Origin: Methylobacterium sp. W2
Lineage (GTDB): Bacteria > Pseudomonadota > Alphaproteobacteria > Rhizobiales > Beijerinckiaceae
NCBI RefSeq assembly: GCF_020662345.1
Contig: NZ_VMOA01000023.1
Span: forward strand, 1-64,000
Direction of reading: 5' to 3'
DNA: 64,000 nt
The notes beneath the pieces were generated by a model. It was not told the origin of the DNA and searched no databases. It saw only the letters and a program-made list of their open reading frames with translations. A program made the translations under genes and the position numbers. The stretch's first letter is position 1. Each line of letters opens with the position of its first letter. Positions 63,761-64,000 of the stretch are shown in pieces.

Positions 63761-64000
63761 ATGGACGTGAGACAACGCAAACCTGCGAAGAGCTTCCGGC
63801 TGCGGCTCGGTGGCTTCGCCGCGCTGACCCTCGCCGCCGCCTCTCCGGGCGTGGCCGAGACGCTGGATAGCGCGCTGGCCCGTGCCTATGGTGCCAACCC
63901 GGCGCTGAACGCGTCGCGGGCGGGACTGCGCGCCACCGATGAGAACGTCGCGCAGGCCAAGGCCGGCTACCGTCCCACCGTGAGCCTCGACGCCGATATC
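63761..64000 (+). CDS. tolC: TolC-family outer-membrane efflux protein (start only)
   Basis: 80 codons to the window end. AAGGG precedes the ATG. Signal peptide (FAALTLAAASPGVA) then ETLDSALARAYGANPALNAS and RAGLRATDENVAQAKAGYRP, the first coiled-coil helix of a TolC/type I secretion outer-membrane protein. It would form the trimeric channel for efflux or type I secretion. The gene runs out of the window, so length is unknown. Confidence 0.85.
   Translation, partial: MDVRQRKPAKSFRLRLGGFAALTLAAASPGVAETLDSALARAYGANPALNASRAGLRATDENVAQAKAGYRPTVSLDADI

Overview
The window looks like chromosomal DNA of a GC-rich alphaproteobacterium, most likely Methylobacterium/Methylorubrum or a close Hyphomicrobiales relative. 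The pointers are the very high GC coding bias, a flbT-type flagellar regulator next to a flagellin, a TamA/TamB pair, an Omp19-type lipoprotein, a DUF6538-type integrase remnant and many short lineage-type hypothetical proteins. No rRNA operon or CRISPR array was seen. The genus is an inference from gene style, not from a marker search.

Layout. (1) 1-6180 is the right part of an integrative element ended by a tRNA-Ile(CAU) gene (6181-6256). It carries an HUH-type Rep-like protein, an SF3 primase-helicase, a DUF3102-type protein, an AT-rich orphan gene, and an excisionase-like gene whose 3' part overlaps the tyrosine integrase by about 210 nt. The left end lies outside the window. (2) 6.4-13.8 kb holds small Methylobacterium-type proteins, a wrecked MFS transporter gene carrying a 104-bp dispersed repeat, a tandem pair of small secreted Cys proteins, a peptide-deformylase-like protein with two of three metal ligands replaced, and a MerR/carboxymuconolactone-decarboxylase-like pair. 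(3) 14-18.8 kb: an ABC-F ATPase, a chemoreceptor and a decayed phosphate-permease (Pit) fragment. (4) 18.8-25.3 kb: tamA-tamB, with a palindromic repeat element read in frame inside the start of tamB. (5) 25.9-34.5 kb: cold-shock protein, a ZnuD-like His-rich TonB receptor with a Zur-box-like site upstream, a DUF3750 protein, an acetyltransferase, a complete class I P450 operon (3Fe-4S ferredoxin, ferredoxin reductase, P450) and an Omp19-like lipoprotein. (6) 34.6-43.6 kb: a surface-polysaccharide cluster (beta-barrel protein, UDP-sugar epimerase, two glycosyltransferases, and a fused double pyruvyl-transferase-like protein with a 10-A tract between its halves). (7) 44-49.9 kb: tRNA-Asn, tRNA-Cys, glpD-glpK, tRNA-Gln followed by a broken integrase and an IS3 scrap, and an AraC-type regulator. 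(8) 50.4-54.6 kb: a giant flagellin (1216 residues) with seven internal repeats, followed by flbT. (9) 55-64 kb: TerB-like protein, small secreted proteins, thiamine-binding-like protein, two Tat-type redox proteins, an ATP/ADP-antiporter-like membrane protein, a low-Mr tyrosine phosphatase coupled to a fructosamine-kinase-like gene, a PIMT-like methyltransferase, and the start of a TolC-like gene.

Cross-cutting features: three copies of a ~105-bp dispersed repeat (9644, 11081, 63469) end in inverted GCAGGTT/AACCTGC-type termini and share an internal hairpin with partly compensatory changes. Many adjacent genes overlap by ATGA or TGATG, indicating tight operons (DUF3102/helicase, tamA/tamB, ferredoxin/reductase/P450, DUF3750/GNAT, phosphatase/kinase). 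The least explained parts are the integrative element, the repeat-expanded flagellin and the fused pyruvyl-transferase pair.
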